From a beta proteobacterium AAP51 (GTDB taxonomy: Bacteria; Pseudomonadota; Gammaproteobacteria; Burkholderiales; Burkholderiaceae_C), in contig LJHT01000058.1 in assembly GCA_001295905.1 (NCBI GenBank), forward strand, positions 1 to 64,000: 64,000 bases of DNA, written 5' to 3'. The notes under the pieces were generated by a model. It was not told the DNA's origin. It was given only the letters and a program-made list of their open reading frames with translations, and searched no databases. Numbering within the stretch: position 1 is the first letter of the stretch; every line of letters starts with the position of its first letter. Below, piece after piece: positions 63,321-64,000 of this stretch. The position numbers and the translations under genes are program-made.

Positions 63321-64000
63321 ATGCCTGTCGTTCCTGCAAGCGCTGATGAAGCTGCGCCCCCAGCCGCGCCTGCGCTGCGGCGTGAGGCCTGGCCTGCGCG
63401 GCTGGCGCGCAGCCTGCCCTGGCCGGTGCCGGCCCTGCTGGTCTGGTGCGGCGCCTGGCTGCTGTGGCTGGCGCTGGCCCGTGCCGGGCTGAACCCGGCC
63501 TGGGCCTTCGCCGCTGCGCTGGGGGCCAGCGGTGCCGCAGCCCTGGCCTGCCAGGGGCGCTGGCGGCGCGGCATCGCGGCGGCGGGTTTTCCACTGTCTG
63601 CCTTTGCGCTGGGGGCGGCGGGAGGCCTGCCGCCCTGGGTGTGGCTGCTGCTGCTGCTGCCGGTGCTGGCGCTCTACCCGCTGCGCGCCTGGCGCGACGC
63701 GCCGCTGTTCCCCACCCCGGCCGATGCCCTGCAGGGCCTGGATGCGCTCGTGGGCACGCCGGCCAAGGTGCTGGACGCCGGCTGCGGCCTCGGCCACGGC
63801 CTGGTGGCGCTGCAGCGCCTGTGGCCGCAGGCCCGCTGCAGCGGTGTGGAGTGGAGCCCCTTGCTGGCGCTGGCCGCGCGCTGGCGCTGCCGCCAGGCGC
63901 ACATCCGCCGCGGCGACATGTGGGCCAGCTCGTGGGCCGGCCACGACCTCGTCTACCTCTTCCAGCGCCCCGAGAGCATGGCGCGCGCCCATGCCAAGGC
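63321..64000 (+). CDS. Membrane-anchored class I SAM-dependent methyltransferase (partial, cut by window end)
   Basis: 226 codons are visible from ATG at 63321, with AAGG upstream. Three hydrophobic segments (about residues 37-55, 60-78 and 94-118) precede a Rossmann domain starting with KVLDAGCGLGHGLVALQRL (SAM motif I) and SGVEWSPLLALAARWR (motif II). The substrate is unknown. Being next to flhDC, it may lie in a motility region, but this is inference. Confidence 0.8.
   Translation, partial: MPVVPASADEAAPPAAPALRREAWPARLARSLPWPVPALLVWCGAWLLWLALARAGLNPAWAFAAALGASGAAALACQGRWRRGIAAAGFPLSAFALGAAGGLPPWVWLLLLLPVLALYPLRAWRDAPLFPTPADALQGLDALVGTPAKVLDAGCGLGHGLVALQRLWPQARCSGVEWSPLLALAARWRCRQAHIRRGDMWASSWAGHDLVYLFQRPESMARAHAK

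Overview
The window is GC-rich (roughly 70% by eye), densely coded on both strands, and reads as a chromosomal segment of a Burkholderiales betaproteobacterium, most likely of the Comamonadaceae/Rubrivivax-Leptothrix-Ideonella type. The assignment rests on gene order: DUF3305/DUF3306 beside a cysteine-type formate dehydrogenase, rpsT between murJ and a DUF3579 gene, rpsP-rimM-trmD-rplS, xseB-ispA-dxs and flhDC. It is inferred, since no rRNA is present. I see no tRNA or rRNA gene, insertion sequence, prophage or CRISPR array.

Layout. 1-7880: a membrane-bound formate dehydrogenase locus. Divergent DUF3305/DUF3306 accessory genes face a plus-strand run of a small Tat protein, fdhA, fdhB, a small lipoprotein, fdhC, a small exported protein and fdhD. 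7982-11032: molybdenum/tungsten handling (moeA, tungstate-type ABC transporter tupBC without its binding protein). 11053-19445: panE, an Mpo1-like gene, dcd, an SDR/FAH-hydrolase/binding-protein operon, a cupin, and argD-argF. 19569-33812: housekeeping genes (rpsT, murJ, sirB1-like, hda, a HAD phosphatase, pcnB, folK, the rpsP-rimM-trmD-rplS operon, a Nudix gene, cobD-like, rsgA, a pterin dehydratase, an M48 protease, orn). 33987-38228: a basic amino acid ABC importer operon with an AstE-like deacylase inside it. 38256-49289: sugar dehydrogenase, the polyphosphate cluster ppk-sixA/ppx, dienelactone hydrolase, ZIP transporter, universal stress protein, sulfurtransferase, DMT exporter and a Rieske oxygenase. 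49514-53527: xseB-ispA-dxs, then folE2.

53532-61656 is the most unusual part. A compact minus-strand operon encodes an apparently exported cyanophycinase, an arginine-type periplasmic binding protein, a GlxA/ArgR-type AraC regulator and two arginine N-succinyltransferase-like subunits. A TonB-dependent receptor is transcribed divergently from it. Together they look like a locus for using external cyanophycin (arginine-aspartate polymer) or a related arginine-rich substrate: depolymerise, import, sense arginine, and feed it to the succinyltransferase route. 61946-64000 holds the flagellar master regulator flhDC, with a long dispersed-repeat copy between the two genes, and a membrane-anchored methyltransferase cut by the window end.

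Regulatory highlights: a 20-bp motif shared between the DUF3305 promoter and the tupB promoter (17/20 identical), a perfect palindrome in the fdh divergent region, a family of intergenic repeats present at least three times, a CRP-like half-site pair and GGA-bearing hairpin upstream of flhD, and a UUCG-capped terminator downstream of flhC next to a C-rich anti-Shine-Dalgarno-like stretch.
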